Shown here in pieces: positions 22,026-30,916 of a DNA stretch of 37,190 nt. Below the pieces are notes generated by a model. That model was given only the letters and a program-made list of their open reading frames with translations. It was not told the DNA's origin and made no database searches. The position numbers and the translations under genes are program-made. This DNA is from a virus, in the IMG/VR virus record IMGVR_UViG_3300033991_000045, positions 1 to 37,190 of that record, one strand, 5' to 3'. Positions within the stretch are counted from its first letter, which is position 1. Each line of letters opens with the position of its first letter.

Positions 22026-23518
22026 GTTACGAGGGATGGCTAACTGAAGGACTCGTGCGGATGACGCACGATGATGCGATCTGGATTCGGCGACATGGCA
22101 CATTCGACCCGTTTACCTACGGCGGCGATTGTATGCGCCTGGACGAAGGAACAGAGGCGCTTGGTGAGATGACCGTCACGCAGAAGAAAAATCCGCGCGG
22201 CGGCCTGGAGCGGCACAGCGTTCTGAAGGCCGGCCCTGCTGAATCAACGACTACGCTGGTAATGAAAAAGTTGCAGTACGACAGAAAAAAGACCGACCTG
22301 AAGTTTTGTTCTTGGGACATTGACCAGCGCGCGCACTGCGGCGGCGTGGATTCGGATGACTGGAACCAATGGGATGAGATCACGCGCTACTGTCACGGCA
22401 GTGCGAACGAACGCACCAACCCGGCCAGTGCCTACGACGGCGACGCTGAGGAGCAGTTGGTACAATTCCCCTGGGCCTCGCTGTGGGTAGAGGACCTGTA
22501 TCGTATCACCGGCGACATTGCGGCCCCATTTGCGACCGCCGTGCAGATCACCGACATGACGAGTTGCCAGCCTGCGCGCTGCCCGGACGTGTGCGATGAC
22601 CAGGAGGATTGCATCGTCGTGACCGTGACGAACGACGATGGGGCGACGCCGAAATTGAGCGTCAACTTGTATGGCGGCGACCTCGATCAGTGGGGTGCAG
22701 TAGTTGCATTGACGTCTTTCGGCATTAACGATGCCTCGCAAGTCGCCTGTTTGGGCAAGCTCATCGTTATCGTCAGCGAGGGCGATGCCTCGATCATCGT
22801 GACGAAGGATTGGGGCGTTACGCAGCGCAATATCACTACGACGGATATGACCGCGCACGCGCCCATCGGCGTAGATATGGTCAACCAAAGTTTTATCGTC
22901 GTAGTCGGTTCTGACGGGTACGTGTTTGGCAGCTACGACGCTGGCACGACCTGGGAGACGTTGAGCGCGGGAACAGCAACGACGCAGGATTTGCATCGAG
23001 TGATGATCGCCCGCGACAACCCGCAGGTCATCTATGCTGTCAGCGAGGATGACGACGTGTGCATCAAGAGCGAGAACGGCGGCAAGACGTGGTATGCGCA
23101 GGCGGCGACCGGTACAGGTGGCGGCCTGACCGCACTGTACGTGGTAGATCAGCGCCACGTCCTCGTCGGCACTGACGCCGGGGAAATATTCGAGTCATCC
23201 AACGGCGCACAGACGTGGACAGAGCAGACGGTGCTAGACGGTCTGGCATCGCAAGCAAATACAACCATCGCAGACATTGACGGCTGCGGTTGCGGCGTAC
23301 TGGGGCTGGTGACGAATAATACCACTGACGATGAGAGCTTTTTTTACCGCAACGTAGACGGTGGAGCGGACGGGCGCTGGTATCAGCCAGCAGAATATGA
23401 GGCAGTCGCCAGCGGCGATGGCCTGGTGGCTGTCACTTGCTGCGGGCCAAATCATTGGATCGGGGCGGGTGGCGACCTGGCAGCTTTCAATACATCGTTT
23501 GTACTGCTGCTTGAGTAA
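22022..23518 (+). CDS. Tail tube-like protein fused to an Asp-box beta-propeller
   Basis: A 498-residue protein with GAGGAGG 7 nt before the ATG. Residues 1-190 look like a phage tail tube domain by place and strand pattern (AIWIRRHGTFDPFTYGGDCM, ALGEMTVTQKKNPRGGLERH, STTTLVMKKLQYDRKKTDLK). The remainder carries repeated Asp-box (BNR) motifs: SYDAGTTWETL, SENGGKTWYAQ and SSNGAQTWTEQ, and a weaker one at TKDWGVTQRNI. These are the blades of a sialidase/YCF48-type beta-propeller, which would stud the tail tube. Residues 50-98 and 117-135 are encoded by DNA copied elsewhere in the window. Tail tube identity is inferred; the Asp boxes are visible. Confidence 0.65.
   Translation: MSYEGWLTEGLVRMTHDDAIWIRRHGTFDPFTYGGDCMRLDEGTEALGEMTVTQKKNPRGGLERHSVLKAGPAESTTTLVMKKLQYDRKKTDLKFCSWDIDQRAHCGGVDSDDWNQWDEITRYCHGSANERTNPASAYDGDAEEQLVQFPWASLWVEDLYRITGDIAAPFATAVQITDMTSCQPARCPDVCDDQEDCIVVTVTNDDGATPKLSVNLYGGDLDQWGAVVALTSFGINDASQVACLGKLIVIVSEGDASIIVTKDWGVTQRNITTTDMTAHAPIGVDMVNQSFIVVVGSDGYVFGSYDAGTTWETLSAGTATTQDLHRVMIARDNPQVIYAVSEDDDVCIKSENGGKTWYAQAATGTGGGLTALYVVDQRHVLVGTDAGEIFESSNGAQTWTEQTVLDGLASQANTTIADIDGCGCGVLGLVTNNTTDDESFFYRNVDGGADGRWYQPAEYEAVASGDGLVAVTCCGPNHWIGAGGDLAAFNTSFVLLLE
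22162..22313 (+). repeat. Source segment of the 152-bp direct copy at 30911-31062
   Basis: Identical to 30911-31062 at 151 of 152 positions; T at 22222 corresponds to C at 30971. It encodes about residues 48-97 of the tail tube-like protein. The match ends sharply on both sides (22161 T against A, 22314 G against A). Confidence 0.95.
22370..22428 (+). repeat. Source segment of the 59-bp inverted copy at 2080-2138
   Basis: The reverse complement is found at 2080-2138 with one mismatch (C at 22422). It starts only 56 nt after the other duplicated segment ends, in the same gene and same protein domain. Confidence 0.92.
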
Positions 23519-23521
23519 CAA

Positions 23522-24211
23522 ATGATCTCGGAATACACGACGACGTGTGGCCCCTGGCGCGGGACACGTCTCCAATTGGGGCGTGTCCCGCGCCAGCGAA
23601 TAGATACGTTTATGGCAGGGTGCCCGGAGCCGGAAATCCCGTGCAAGCGAGCCGACGAGATGGGTGTCGAAGTGTGGGCGCTGCCCGACGAGATGCTGCC
23701 AGACAGGGACAATCCAGCATACATTGTAACGTTTCTCAATTGGCAGGCCGAGTTTTCGCAAGGGATGTTTTCGTTACTCAGCGAGGCAATGGCACTCTCA
23801 GTCGATGATGCGACCAGGGCGCGGAGAGAGTTTGCAGAGTTGCAGCGGCAAGAGCTGGCCGCAGGGGGATATACCGAATGGGCCAGCGTACTGATGAGCA
23901 CGGCGCTAGGTTCCGACGCGGACTTTGGCGCGGCGTGCGAACTGGTACAGTACAACTCTACCGTCACGCTGCGCGGTATTGTCGAGGCGGCGAAGGCATA
24001 CAACGTACGCCTGCGGGGAAAGAAAGTGCCGGTAGCCGTGTTGGGAGACGGCGGCAAAGCGACGGCAAACGGCGAATACAATGACCGAATGGTGGCGCAG
24101 TGGGCCGGGTACAAGTGGGCCGAGTTTTGTGAACTGACCGGACCAGAGCAGAGTGCAGAGGTAGCGCTTTACAGGATTAGCCAGCGGATCGAGAGGATGA
24201 TGAGCAAATGA
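23522..24211 (+). CDS. Hypothetical tail protein, 229 aa
   Basis: Starts MISEYTTTCGPWRGTRLQLG, 3 nt after the previous stop and without a clear ribosome binding site. Codons 11-25 form one of the strongest hairpins in the window. The rest is helical (NPAYIVTFLNWQAEFSQGMF, ATRARREFAELQRQELAAGG, RMVAQWAGYKWAEFCELTGP) and might be a tail assembly chaperone or minor tail protein by position. An alternative start at ATG 23611 (MAGCPEPEIPCKRADEMG) avoids the hairpin but also lacks a site. It overlaps the next gene by ATGA. Confidence 0.6.
   Translation: MISEYTTTCGPWRGTRLQLGRVPRQRIDTFMAGCPEPEIPCKRADEMGVEVWALPDEMLPDRDNPAYIVTFLNWQAEFSQGMFSLLSEAMALSVDDATRARREFAELQRQELAAGGYTEWASVLMSTALGSDADFGAACELVQYNSTVTLRGIVEAAKAYNVRLRGKKVPVAVLGDGGKATANGEYNDRMVAQWAGYKWAEFCELTGPEQSAEVALYRISQRIERMMSK
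23554..23596 (+). other. Perfect 15-bp hairpin inside the start of a tail gene
   Basis: CTGGCGCGGGACACG (23554-23568) pairs without mismatch with CGTGTCCCGCGCCAG (23582-23596) around a 13-nt loop. It starts 36 nt after the stop of the tail tube-like gene. No T-run follows. It may stabilise the upstream abundant mRNA or hold down translation of the gene it overlaps, whose start has no visible ribosome binding site. Confidence 0.9.
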
Positions 24212-25206
24212 AACACGACAATGGCATAAACGTGGCGCGGCACCTGCGCGGCGAGGGGATGCCGCGAAACTGGACGCTGGCTGGCATAAGCTCGGAGGCC
24301 GGCGTCGCCGAGGTATGGCGTTCAAAAAACAATGGGATGGCCTGGGAATGCCTCCTCTCGTTTCCGGGGACGAACTGGATACAGACGATGATCCAGGCAG
24401 CGAACAAACATATCATCGTCGCCGTGAATGTCGGAGGCGGCAATCCCGTCCAGTTTTGGCTATCGCCTGATTACGGCAATAGTTGGGTACAGACCGGCAC
24501 GGCCACAGGCGAGACATACGCATACGACGCCGTGCTTGCGGCAAATGGCGACCTGATCGTCGGGACGGGGCCGGGGGCCGAGTTTTGGCGCAGCCAGAAT
24601 AACGGGCAGACGTGGGCGCAAGTTGCCACGGCGACGGGGGAAGCGTCTGTCAGGAGTTTCGTGGTTGCGGCAAATGGCGACATTCTCGCCGGAACAGGGA
24701 ACAGCGCTGAATTTTGGCGTAGCCAGAATAACGGGCAAACGTGGGCGCAGGTCAGCACGGCGACCGGAGAATCGCGAATCAACAGCCTCGCTCGCGCTGC
24801 CAACGGCGACTTGCTCGCGGGTACGGGGGGCGGGGCCGAGTTTTGGCGCAGCCAGAATAACGGGCAGACGTGGGCGCAGGTAGATGCGGCGGGTGGCGAG
24901 ACAGAGATCAACAGGCTGTTTTGCGCCTCGAACGGCTCCCTGTTTGCCGGTATAGAGTCATCCGGCAAGATATATGGCAGCACTGACAACGGGGCGACCT
25001 GGGGCGCACTCGTCTCGGTCACGGGAGATTCCGTCAACAGCTTCACTGAGACGCGCAAGGCAACACTGCTGGCTTGCACCGAGGAGGCTTCGGCGACCCC
25101 AATCACCAACGCGCAGATCTGGAACTCTAAGGACGGCGGGGTGAATTGGGCATATGCGGCAAACCTGCCGTTCACGTGCGACGCTTTAGTTATGGTTACG
25201 ATTTGA
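24208..25206 (+). CDS. Asp-box (BNR) beta-propeller protein
   Basis: A 332-residue protein formed almost entirely of propeller blades. Asp-box motifs occur at SKNNGMAWECL, SPDYGNSWVQT, SQNNGQTWAQV (three times), STDNGATWGAL and SKDGGVNWAYA, about seven in all. The three central blades are near-identical 43-residue repeats. Such propellers are found in sialidases and many binding proteins; the Asp box is structural, so enzymatic activity cannot be claimed. It lies between tail tube-like and tape measure genes and may be a second tail decoration. Starts by ATGA overlap. Confidence 0.85.
   Translation: MKHDNGINVARHLRGEGMPRNWTLAGISSEAGVAEVWRSKNNGMAWECLLSFPGTNWIQTMIQAANKHIIVAVNVGGGNPVQFWLSPDYGNSWVQTGTATGETYAYDAVLAANGDLIVGTGPGAEFWRSQNNGQTWAQVATATGEASVRSFVVAANGDILAGTGNSAEFWRSQNNGQTWAQVSTATGESRINSLARAANGDLLAGTGGGAEFWRSQNNGQTWAQVDAAGGETEINRLFCASNGSLFAGIESSGKIYGSTDNGATWGALVSVTGDSVNSFTETRKATLLACTEEASATPITNAQIWNSKDGGVNWAYAANLPFTCDALVMVTI
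24580..24882 (+). repeat. 129-bp tandem repeat in the propeller gene
   Basis: The segment GAGTTTTGGCGCAGCCAGAA and its continuation recurs at 24580, 24709 and 24838, exactly 129 bp (43 codons) apart. About 43 nt per unit are nearly invariant, with the rest more varied. This indicates recent internal duplication of propeller blades. Confidence 0.9.
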
Positions 25207-25231
25207 GATTCAAAAAGGGGGTTGAGGGGAG

Positions 25232-25669
25232 ATGGAAGAAAAAGCAGTCTTTCAGATGAAGCGTGGGCAGGTGTTGCATCTTCAGTCCGTGTCGGCGCAG
25301 GTGCTTCGCGCGCTGACGACAAAGATGTTTAGTATGATGTTGTCAGACCCGGAAAAAGCTGAACAACTCATCAAGCTGTCCAGCGGCAAGGAGGAGTTGG
25401 CTAATGAGGAGGTCATCGCGCTGGTGGGTGGGAACATCGGTGCAGTAGCCGAGGCTGGAGAGAGGCTATTCGTGTACTGTGCCGGATGGGGCATATCGGA
25501 CGACCCGCCCAGGCGCGGGCTTGACGAGGAATTGCTGGCTCTGCTTGGCGTCGGGCGGCAAGATACGCACCGGCGACGGGCCGAATGGGTGCGCTCGCTA
25601 CTGGCAGATGAGGCGGAGGGCAACGCGCTGGTCAAGGCAGTACAGGAGTTGACGCTGAAGAAAAGCTAA
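25232..25669 (+). CDS. Putative tail assembly chaperone
   Basis: A 145-residue, largely helical protein directly before the tape measure gene, the standard place of tail assembly chaperones (G-like). It starts MEEKAVFQMKRGQVLHLQSV after GAGGGGAG. The body (SDPEKAEQLIKLSSGKEELA, VGGNIGAVAEAGERLFVYCA) and the end (RAEWVRSLLADEAEGNALVK) are consistent with this role. I see no convincing slippery site producing a longer frameshift form. It would bind the tape measure during tail assembly. Confidence 0.6.
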   Translation: MEEKAVFQMKRGQVLHLQSVSAQVLRALTTKMFSMMLSDPEKAEQLIKLSSGKEELANEEVIALVGGNIGAVAEAGERLFVYCAGWGISDDPPRRGLDEELLALLGVGRQDTHRRRAEWVRSLLADEAEGNALVKAVQELTLKKS

Positions 25670-25685
25670 CGGCAGGAGATGAGGC

Positions 25686-27956
25686 GTGGCAGTAAGCACA
25701 GAAAAACTCGGCCTTGAGATAGCCCTCGAGGGCTGGCAGCAGTTCAAGTCGCAGATGGGCGAAGCCGATAAGGAGGTACACGGACTCGGCAAGGCTTGGG
25801 AGGGCCTGTCTGGGGTTGCAGGAACGGCGGCCTCTGCACTCGGCACGGTCGCATCGGTCGGGCTTGCTGCTGTCGCCGCCGGGGCTCTTGCTGCCGTCAG
25901 CGGCGTCACCGCTTTAGCAATTGAAATCGGCAAGCTAACTCTTGCTGCTGCGCCGCTGGAAGGCATCGGCAAGGCATTTGAGGTGATGTCCGAGGATGCG
26001 GGGCTGGCGCTGAGTGATCTACACGGTGCATCTGAGGGCACGATCAGCGACTTCGAGCTGATGCGGCTGGCAAACGTGGCGCTGACCGGCGCTGGCGGCG
26101 ACCTGTCGCAGGAGTTTGGGCAACACCTGCCCGACCTGCTCAGAATCGCCAGGTCAGCAGCGCGCGCAACCGGGCAGGACGTGGGCTTCCTGTTCCAATC
26201 GCTCGTGACCGGCATCAAGCGTACCAGCCCGATGCTGATCGATAACACCGGTCTACAACTGAAACTTGGCAAAGCGAATCAGACATTGGCCGACAACCTG
26301 GGCAAATCCGTCGAGGAACTCACGTCAGAGGAACAGCAAATTGCCATACTCAACGCGACGCTGGCAGCTGGGCAGAATATGGTCGATGCATTCGGCGGCG
26401 GCTCGCTCACGGCAGCCGAGAGGCTGGCGCAGATGCAGGCGAACGTTCAAAACCTCAAAGACCAGATCGGCGTTGCCTTCTTGCCTGTCCTGAATGCCCT
26501 GTTGGAGCCATTGAATGAGATAGCATCTGCCGTCGGGCCGTTGTTCATCGAGTGGGCAAATAACTTATCTACTGCGCTACTGCCGCTCGTCAACGCAGTG
26601 CTGGAATTTGCCAAGGGAGTCGGGTTATTCCTCACGGAAGGCGATGCCTTCAACGACTTCTTTGCCAACCTCGCGCAGCAGTTCCCAGAACTAGCCCCTC
26701 TGCTTGGTAGCTTTATGAATCTGCTCGACCGCCTTAGCGGGTGGTGGGATGAGCACGGCGACGAGATCACGGCGGCGGTCGACACCATGTTCGGCGCAAT
26801 GTCCGAGGACATGATGACGCTGCTCAGCGAGGAAATTCTGCCTTTCCTGATACAAAAGCTGGACGAGTTCAGCTTGTGGTGGGACGAGCATGGCGACGAG
26901 ATTGCGCAGGCGATAGAAGACCTGGCGACGAAGCACATCCCGAACCTGTGGTCGTCATTCCTTAACTTCTGGCAGATCGTCGAGCCAATCCTGTCGGGCC
27001 TTGCCAACGTCTTTATGCTTACGGTGCAATTGATCGCGCAAATCATCGAGGGCGACTGGGATAGCGTCTGGCGTACTGCCGTCGGGATTCTGGCAGAGTG
27101 CATCAACGCGATGCTCCTGGCAATCGAAGGATTTTTCAACTGGATAGCCAAGGAAATTATGGGCACGACGATGGCGGACATCCGCCAGCAGTGGCAAGAT
27201 AACTGGGATATGGCGGCAATCATCCTCCAGACGTGGGTAAACGACACAGGCGTGGCAATTGCTTCATTCTTTGCCGATCTGATTTACAACTTTGATACGT
27301 ATTGGGCACAGGCGCAAAAGATCGTCGCTGATTTTACGAACGACGCTCTGATGCTAATCGTCAATTTGTTCAAAGCAATTTACAAAGAGATCAACGATGC
27401 GCTTGGGCGATTCAAAGACAAGATAACCGGTTTCGTCAATGATGTACTCCTGAAACTGACAGAGTTCCACGACTACATTCGAGAATATGTCATCCAGGTC
27501 ATAAAAGAACTGGCGGAGAAGATCGAGGACAAGCTGTTCGGGGTTTTCAAGGTTCTGTTGGAGACGTGGCTGATACCGATCAGGAGTGCATTTGGCGCGA
27601 TAAGGAATGCGATCAAGAGCGTCATCGAATGGATAGGTAGGATGGTGGATGTACTCGGCGACATCCAAATCCCCTCCGCTCTGTTGCCTGGTAGCCCGAC
27701 GCCCTTCGAGATGGGCCTGCGCGGGATTCGCAAGGAACTCGACAGCCTGGCGCGGATGCAACTACCCGCCTTCAAAGCCGCGCTCGATATGGGAGCTATC
27801 GACCCCGTCGGGATAGCGGCAGCAGGCAGCAGGGGCAATGGCAGATCGAGCGTGATGAACGTGACGAATAACTTTAATCTGACCACGCAATCCACCACGC
27901 GACCCGGCGGGTTGGCAGCAGAGTTCGATGCAATGGCGTTTATGGGGGCCAGATGA
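25686..27956 (+). CDS. Tape measure protein
   Basis: A 756-residue protein read from GTG 25686 (AGGAG 7 nt upstream). It is the longest gene here, directly after the chaperone-like gene. Hydrophobic Ala/Gly-rich helices near residues 40-95 (VASVGLAAVAAGALAAVSGV) and many long amphipathic helices (for example VIQVIKELAEKIEDKLFGVF) are typical of tape measures. They set tail length and help DNA ejection. A segment with WWDEHGDEI occurs twice about 45 residues apart, showing internal duplication. For its length a tail of roughly 110 nm is expected by the usual 0.15 nm per residue rule. It overlaps the next gene by ATGA. Confidence 0.9.
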   Translation: MAVSTEKLGLEIALEGWQQFKSQMGEADKEVHGLGKAWEGLSGVAGTAASALGTVASVGLAAVAAGALAAVSGVTALAIEIGKLTLAAAPLEGIGKAFEVMSEDAGLALSDLHGASEGTISDFELMRLANVALTGAGGDLSQEFGQHLPDLLRIARSAARATGQDVGFLFQSLVTGIKRTSPMLIDNTGLQLKLGKANQTLADNLGKSVEELTSEEQQIAILNATLAAGQNMVDAFGGGSLTAAERLAQMQANVQNLKDQIGVAFLPVLNALLEPLNEIASAVGPLFIEWANNLSTALLPLVNAVLEFAKGVGLFLTEGDAFNDFFANLAQQFPELAPLLGSFMNLLDRLSGWWDEHGDEITAAVDTMFGAMSEDMMTLLSEEILPFLIQKLDEFSLWWDEHGDEIAQAIEDLATKHIPNLWSSFLNFWQIVEPILSGLANVFMLTVQLIAQIIEGDWDSVWRTAVGILAECINAMLLAIEGFFNWIAKEIMGTTMADIRQQWQDNWDMAAIILQTWVNDTGVAIASFFADLIYNFDTYWAQAQKIVADFTNDALMLIVNLFKAIYKEINDALGRFKDKITGFVNDVLLKLTEFHDYIREYVIQVIKELAEKIEDKLFGVFKVLLETWLIPIRSAFGAIRNAIKSVIEWIGRMVDVLGDIQIPSALLPGSPTPFEMGLRGIRKELDSLARMQLPAFKAALDMGAIDPVGIAAAGSRGNGRSSVMNVTNNFNLTTQSTTRPGGLAAEFDAMAFMGAR

Positions 27957-29179
27957 CGAGCGGCGGCTGCGGTTGGGACTTTCCAGAGAATGATCAGATT
28001 CTCGTACCGACGGCTAACGGTTACGAGATATTCACGCTATTGCAATTGTTCGGCTACAGCGAGCGCAAGCTGTCTGCCGTTTCCGGCCTGGGGATGGCAC
28101 CGTTACACTACATCACCCAGCGCGGCCCATTCCAGGACGGCGAGAACGTGCTGGATATGCGCTGGGACACGCGCACAGTACAGATGCTCATCGAGGAGGC
28201 CCTGGGCGGACAGTCGGAATACTGGGATCGACATTTTGATTTGACCGACCTGTTGCGCCCGAACCGCGCATTTCCGGCGGCAACCGGAGTTGTAAGGCCG
28301 CTCATATATCGCAAGTGGCTGACGGGCGGGAAGGAACAGCACATAACCGACCTGGAGACGATAGTGGGCAGCCCGGTCGTGACCAGCCACGATGCGCGTT
28401 TCGTCCATTGGGGCTTGCGGGTAGGCGATGGATTCACGATTGATACCGGGGCAGATGCCGGAGCTTACACCGTCGTTGCGGTAGAGAATGACTATAGCAT
28501 CGAACTCAGCGCCAATATGGCGGCGACGGCCACGGGTGTGCAAGCGCATTATCAGCGCGGTTGGGGTATACGCGACCTGTACTTTATGCTTGAGCTCGGG
28601 CCGACATTCGATGAGGATTCGCTGGCCGCGCGCTACATCCCGACGGGATATCGCGAGGCGTTACGTTTCGTGGCGCACGACCCCTTCTGGTACGGCGAGG
28701 AACAGAGCGAGACCTGGAGAATTGCCACGGCGCTGGGCAACCTGGTATTCGACGGCGAGGGTGCGTGGTTGGGGGCTTTCCCCGGCGTAGGGCGTTGGCT
28801 ATTCGCCTCGACATTCGTGGGCGAGACGATCGCGCTGGTCTATTGGGGCACGAAGGAAGCAAAGCCGCTCATCGAGATCGACGGCCCGGCGGAAAACCCG
28901 ACTGTCAGCAATATGACTATAGGCGCTACGCTGATGCTGGATTATGATGTCGTCGTCGGGGAAACGGTGACGGTAGACACGCTGGCGCTAACCGTGACGA
29001 ACAATCTGGGCACGAACCTGCTGCCATACTTGACGGGCGACCTGGCGCAGTTCGGCATCTGGCCCGACCCGCAGGCTCCAAACAGGCAGAACGAGGTGTA
29101 TGTCAGCTTTAGCGGCGGCGTAGCCGGGCAGAGCGCGGCGCGCCTGTACTGGAAAAATAGGTACGTGGCATTGTCATAG
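27953..29179 (+). CDS. Distal tail (Dit-like) protein
   Basis: A 408-residue protein right after the tape measure. The N-terminal region has the Dit-like pattern (YEIFTLLQLFGYSERKLSAV, then GPFQDGENVLDMRWDTRTVQ and MLIEEALGG), where a hub ring domain binds the tail tube end. The second half (FVAHDPFWYGEEQSETWRIA, then PLIEIDGPAENPTVSNMTIG, and the final strands to YWKNRYVALS) matches the C-terminal galectin-like domain of siphovirus Dit proteins, which often include AHDPFWYG-like motifs. It starts by ATGA overlap with the tape measure. Confidence 0.75.
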   Translation: MTSGGCGWDFPENDQILVPTANGYEIFTLLQLFGYSERKLSAVSGLGMAPLHYITQRGPFQDGENVLDMRWDTRTVQMLIEEALGGQSEYWDRHFDLTDLLRPNRAFPAATGVVRPLIYRKWLTGGKEQHITDLETIVGSPVVTSHDARFVHWGLRVGDGFTIDTGADAGAYTVVAVENDYSIELSANMAATATGVQAHYQRGWGIRDLYFMLELGPTFDEDSLAARYIPTGYREALRFVAHDPFWYGEEQSETWRIATALGNLVFDGEGAWLGAFPGVGRWLFASTFVGETIALVYWGTKEAKPLIEIDGPAENPTVSNMTIGATLMLDYDVVVGETVTVDTLALTVTNNLGTNLLPYLTGDLAQFGIWPDPQAPNRQNEVYVSFSGGVAGQSAARLYWKNRYVALS

Positions 29180-29200
29180 TTCGAGGGGGAGGTAAGAGAA

Positions 29201-30916
29201 ATGGCACAAAATTCGAGACCGATGCCCGATCACATCGATAACTATCCGACGAGCGACGCAGGGCCGTATTCCAGCGACCAATGGCGAGAGCGTATCGCCC
29301 TGGCCGGAACCGTGGGCGATCCGAGCACGGCAAACGAGCGGGCGCAACTGCGCGGGGTCATCCCGACCGTATGGGACAAATTGGTCGTGACAAATCCGGC
29401 GACAAAAACGATGACGGTGGACAACGGCGCTGCCGTCGTCAACGGCAACGTGTTTGTCCACGACCCAACGGTCGCGCCGGCTACAATATCATTCGACCCG
29501 TCCATCCCGGTGGCAGACCGTATCGACCGGGTCGTGGTATGTATGAACAATACCAACGTGGTCTATAACACCAACCTGGAATTTCCTACCGATCTAACTG
29601 ACTATAATGGCACGGCGAGCATCGAGCCGTATTCGTGCCGGCTGGCGATCCTCACAGGCAACGTGGGCGGGGCAATGCGCAATCTGGTACAGACGACCGA
29701 CTATTGGATGATCGAGTTGTCGCGGTATACCATCGACAACGGTGGAAACATCACCGTGGGGCCGACCGACTATCGCGAATTTGCGTGTATCCAGAACATC
29801 GTCGGCGTGCATTCGGACGACGACGATACGGTAAAGGACGCGCTGATCCTGGGTACGCAGGTAGACGACGCGGCGGGTGGAGATGACAATCTAGGCGTAG
29901 CGATCCTGTGGCGGTTGGAGGACGACAGCGGTGAATTGGAGGACGCCGGGCGGCTGGAGATGCGCTGGAGCGATGCGAGCAACGGGGCGGAGGATAGCCG
30001 CTACGAGTTTCGTACGCTGGCGGCAGGGACGGAGAACCTGAGCGGCGTGATCGAGGCTCCGACGATAGCATCAGCAGACGGAAATGCGCGCGGCGCGGCA
30101 GCAGTCGATTGGCAGGGCTGGCGGAGCGCAGCGGCGCAGGTAGCAAGTGGGGTGCGTTCTGTCATCGGCGGTGGAAGTGAGAATATAGCATCGGGTGTAA
30201 CGTCTACGGTATCAGGAGGAAATATAAATACGGCCAGCGGTTCTTATAGTACCGTAGGCGGCGGCTCTACAAATACAGCATCAGGGTCAGAGTCTACAGT
30301 CGCGGGAGGAGGACTTAATCAAGCAACAGGACTGGATTCAGTTGTCAGTGGTGGTACAGTCAATTTGGCAAGCGGTGATTATTCCGTGGTCTTAGGCGGT
30401 GATCAGAATGATGCTACAGGGGATCTAAGTACCGCAGCCGGTGAATATGCGCTTGCCGATAAGTGGGGACAATTTGCCCATGCCTCTGGTAGTACAAGTG
30501 TCGAGGGCGATGCACAAGGTACAATCCAACTGGTTGCCCGCTGCACGGCGGTTCACAACAACGCGAACTGGAACACATTATACCTCGACGGCGCAGGCGC
30601 GTTGCAGCGGATGACCATCGCTGCGTCGTCCGCCTGGACGTTCGACGCCCTGGTCGTGGGCATCACGCTGAACGCGGGGGCGCAATGGGGCTACCGCATC
30701 GTCGGGCTGATCGAGCGTGACAATGCGGGCAACACGACGCTGGCCGCCTCTACCGTGACGACGATCTTCGAGAGCGATGCGAACTTTGCCGCGCAAGCCG
30801 TGGCTGACGACGCAAACGAGGCGCTGTCAATCCAGGTCAGCGACGCGGGTTCTAGCGGCGTGACTGTACGCTGGGTAGCTACGGTGCGCACGGCAGAAGT
30901 GATATTCCCATGGTGA
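29201..30916 (+). CDS. Tail fibre with YadA-like head repeats
   Basis: A 571-residue protein after GGGGGAGG. Residues 1-270 resemble a virion attachment region. About residues 310-420 hold 15-residue-period repeats with the pattern SVIGGGSENIASG, STVSGGNINTASG, STVGGGSTNTASG, STVAGGGLNQATG. These left-handed beta-roll repeats are as in YadA-type trimeric adhesin heads. A C-terminal domain of about 150 residues follows (TIQLVARCTAVHNN to EVIFPW). It is probably a trimeric fibre or collar protein for host binding. The last Trp codon and stop are shared with the first bases of the 152-bp duplicated segment. Base composition of the repeat part is more AT-rich than the neighbours. Confidence 0.8.
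   Translation: MAQNSRPMPDHIDNYPTSDAGPYSSDQWRERIALAGTVGDPSTANERAQLRGVIPTVWDKLVVTNPATKTMTVDNGAAVVNGNVFVHDPTVAPATISFDPSIPVADRIDRVVVCMNNTNVVYNTNLEFPTDLTDYNGTASIEPYSCRLAILTGNVGGAMRNLVQTTDYWMIELSRYTIDNGGNITVGPTDYREFACIQNIVGVHSDDDDTVKDALILGTQVDDAAGGDDNLGVAILWRLEDDSGELEDAGRLEMRWSDASNGAEDSRYEFRTLAAGTENLSGVIEAPTIASADGNARGAAAVDWQGWRSAAAQVASGVRSVIGGGSENIASGVTSTVSGGNINTASGSYSTVGGGSTNTASGSESTVAGGGLNQATGLDSVVSGGTVNLASGDYSVVLGGDQNDATGDLSTAAGEYALADKWGQFAHASGSTSVEGDAQGTIQLVARCTAVHNNANWNTLYLDGAGALQRMTIAASSAWTFDALVVGITLNAGAQWGYRIVGLIERDNAGNTTLAASTVTTIFESDANFAAQAVADDANEALSIQVSDAGSSGVTVRWVATVRTAEVIFPW

Noticed and set aside
22244-23158. Long leftward ORF opposite the tail tube-like gene
   Set aside because: It is an antisense shadow in a high-GC gene, has no ribosome binding site, and contradicts the clear propeller motifs of the rightward frame.
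25600-25700. Programmed -1 frameshift in the tail assembly chaperone
   Set aside because: A short A-run exists near the stop, but no clear slippery heptamer with a long extended frame was found before the tape measure.
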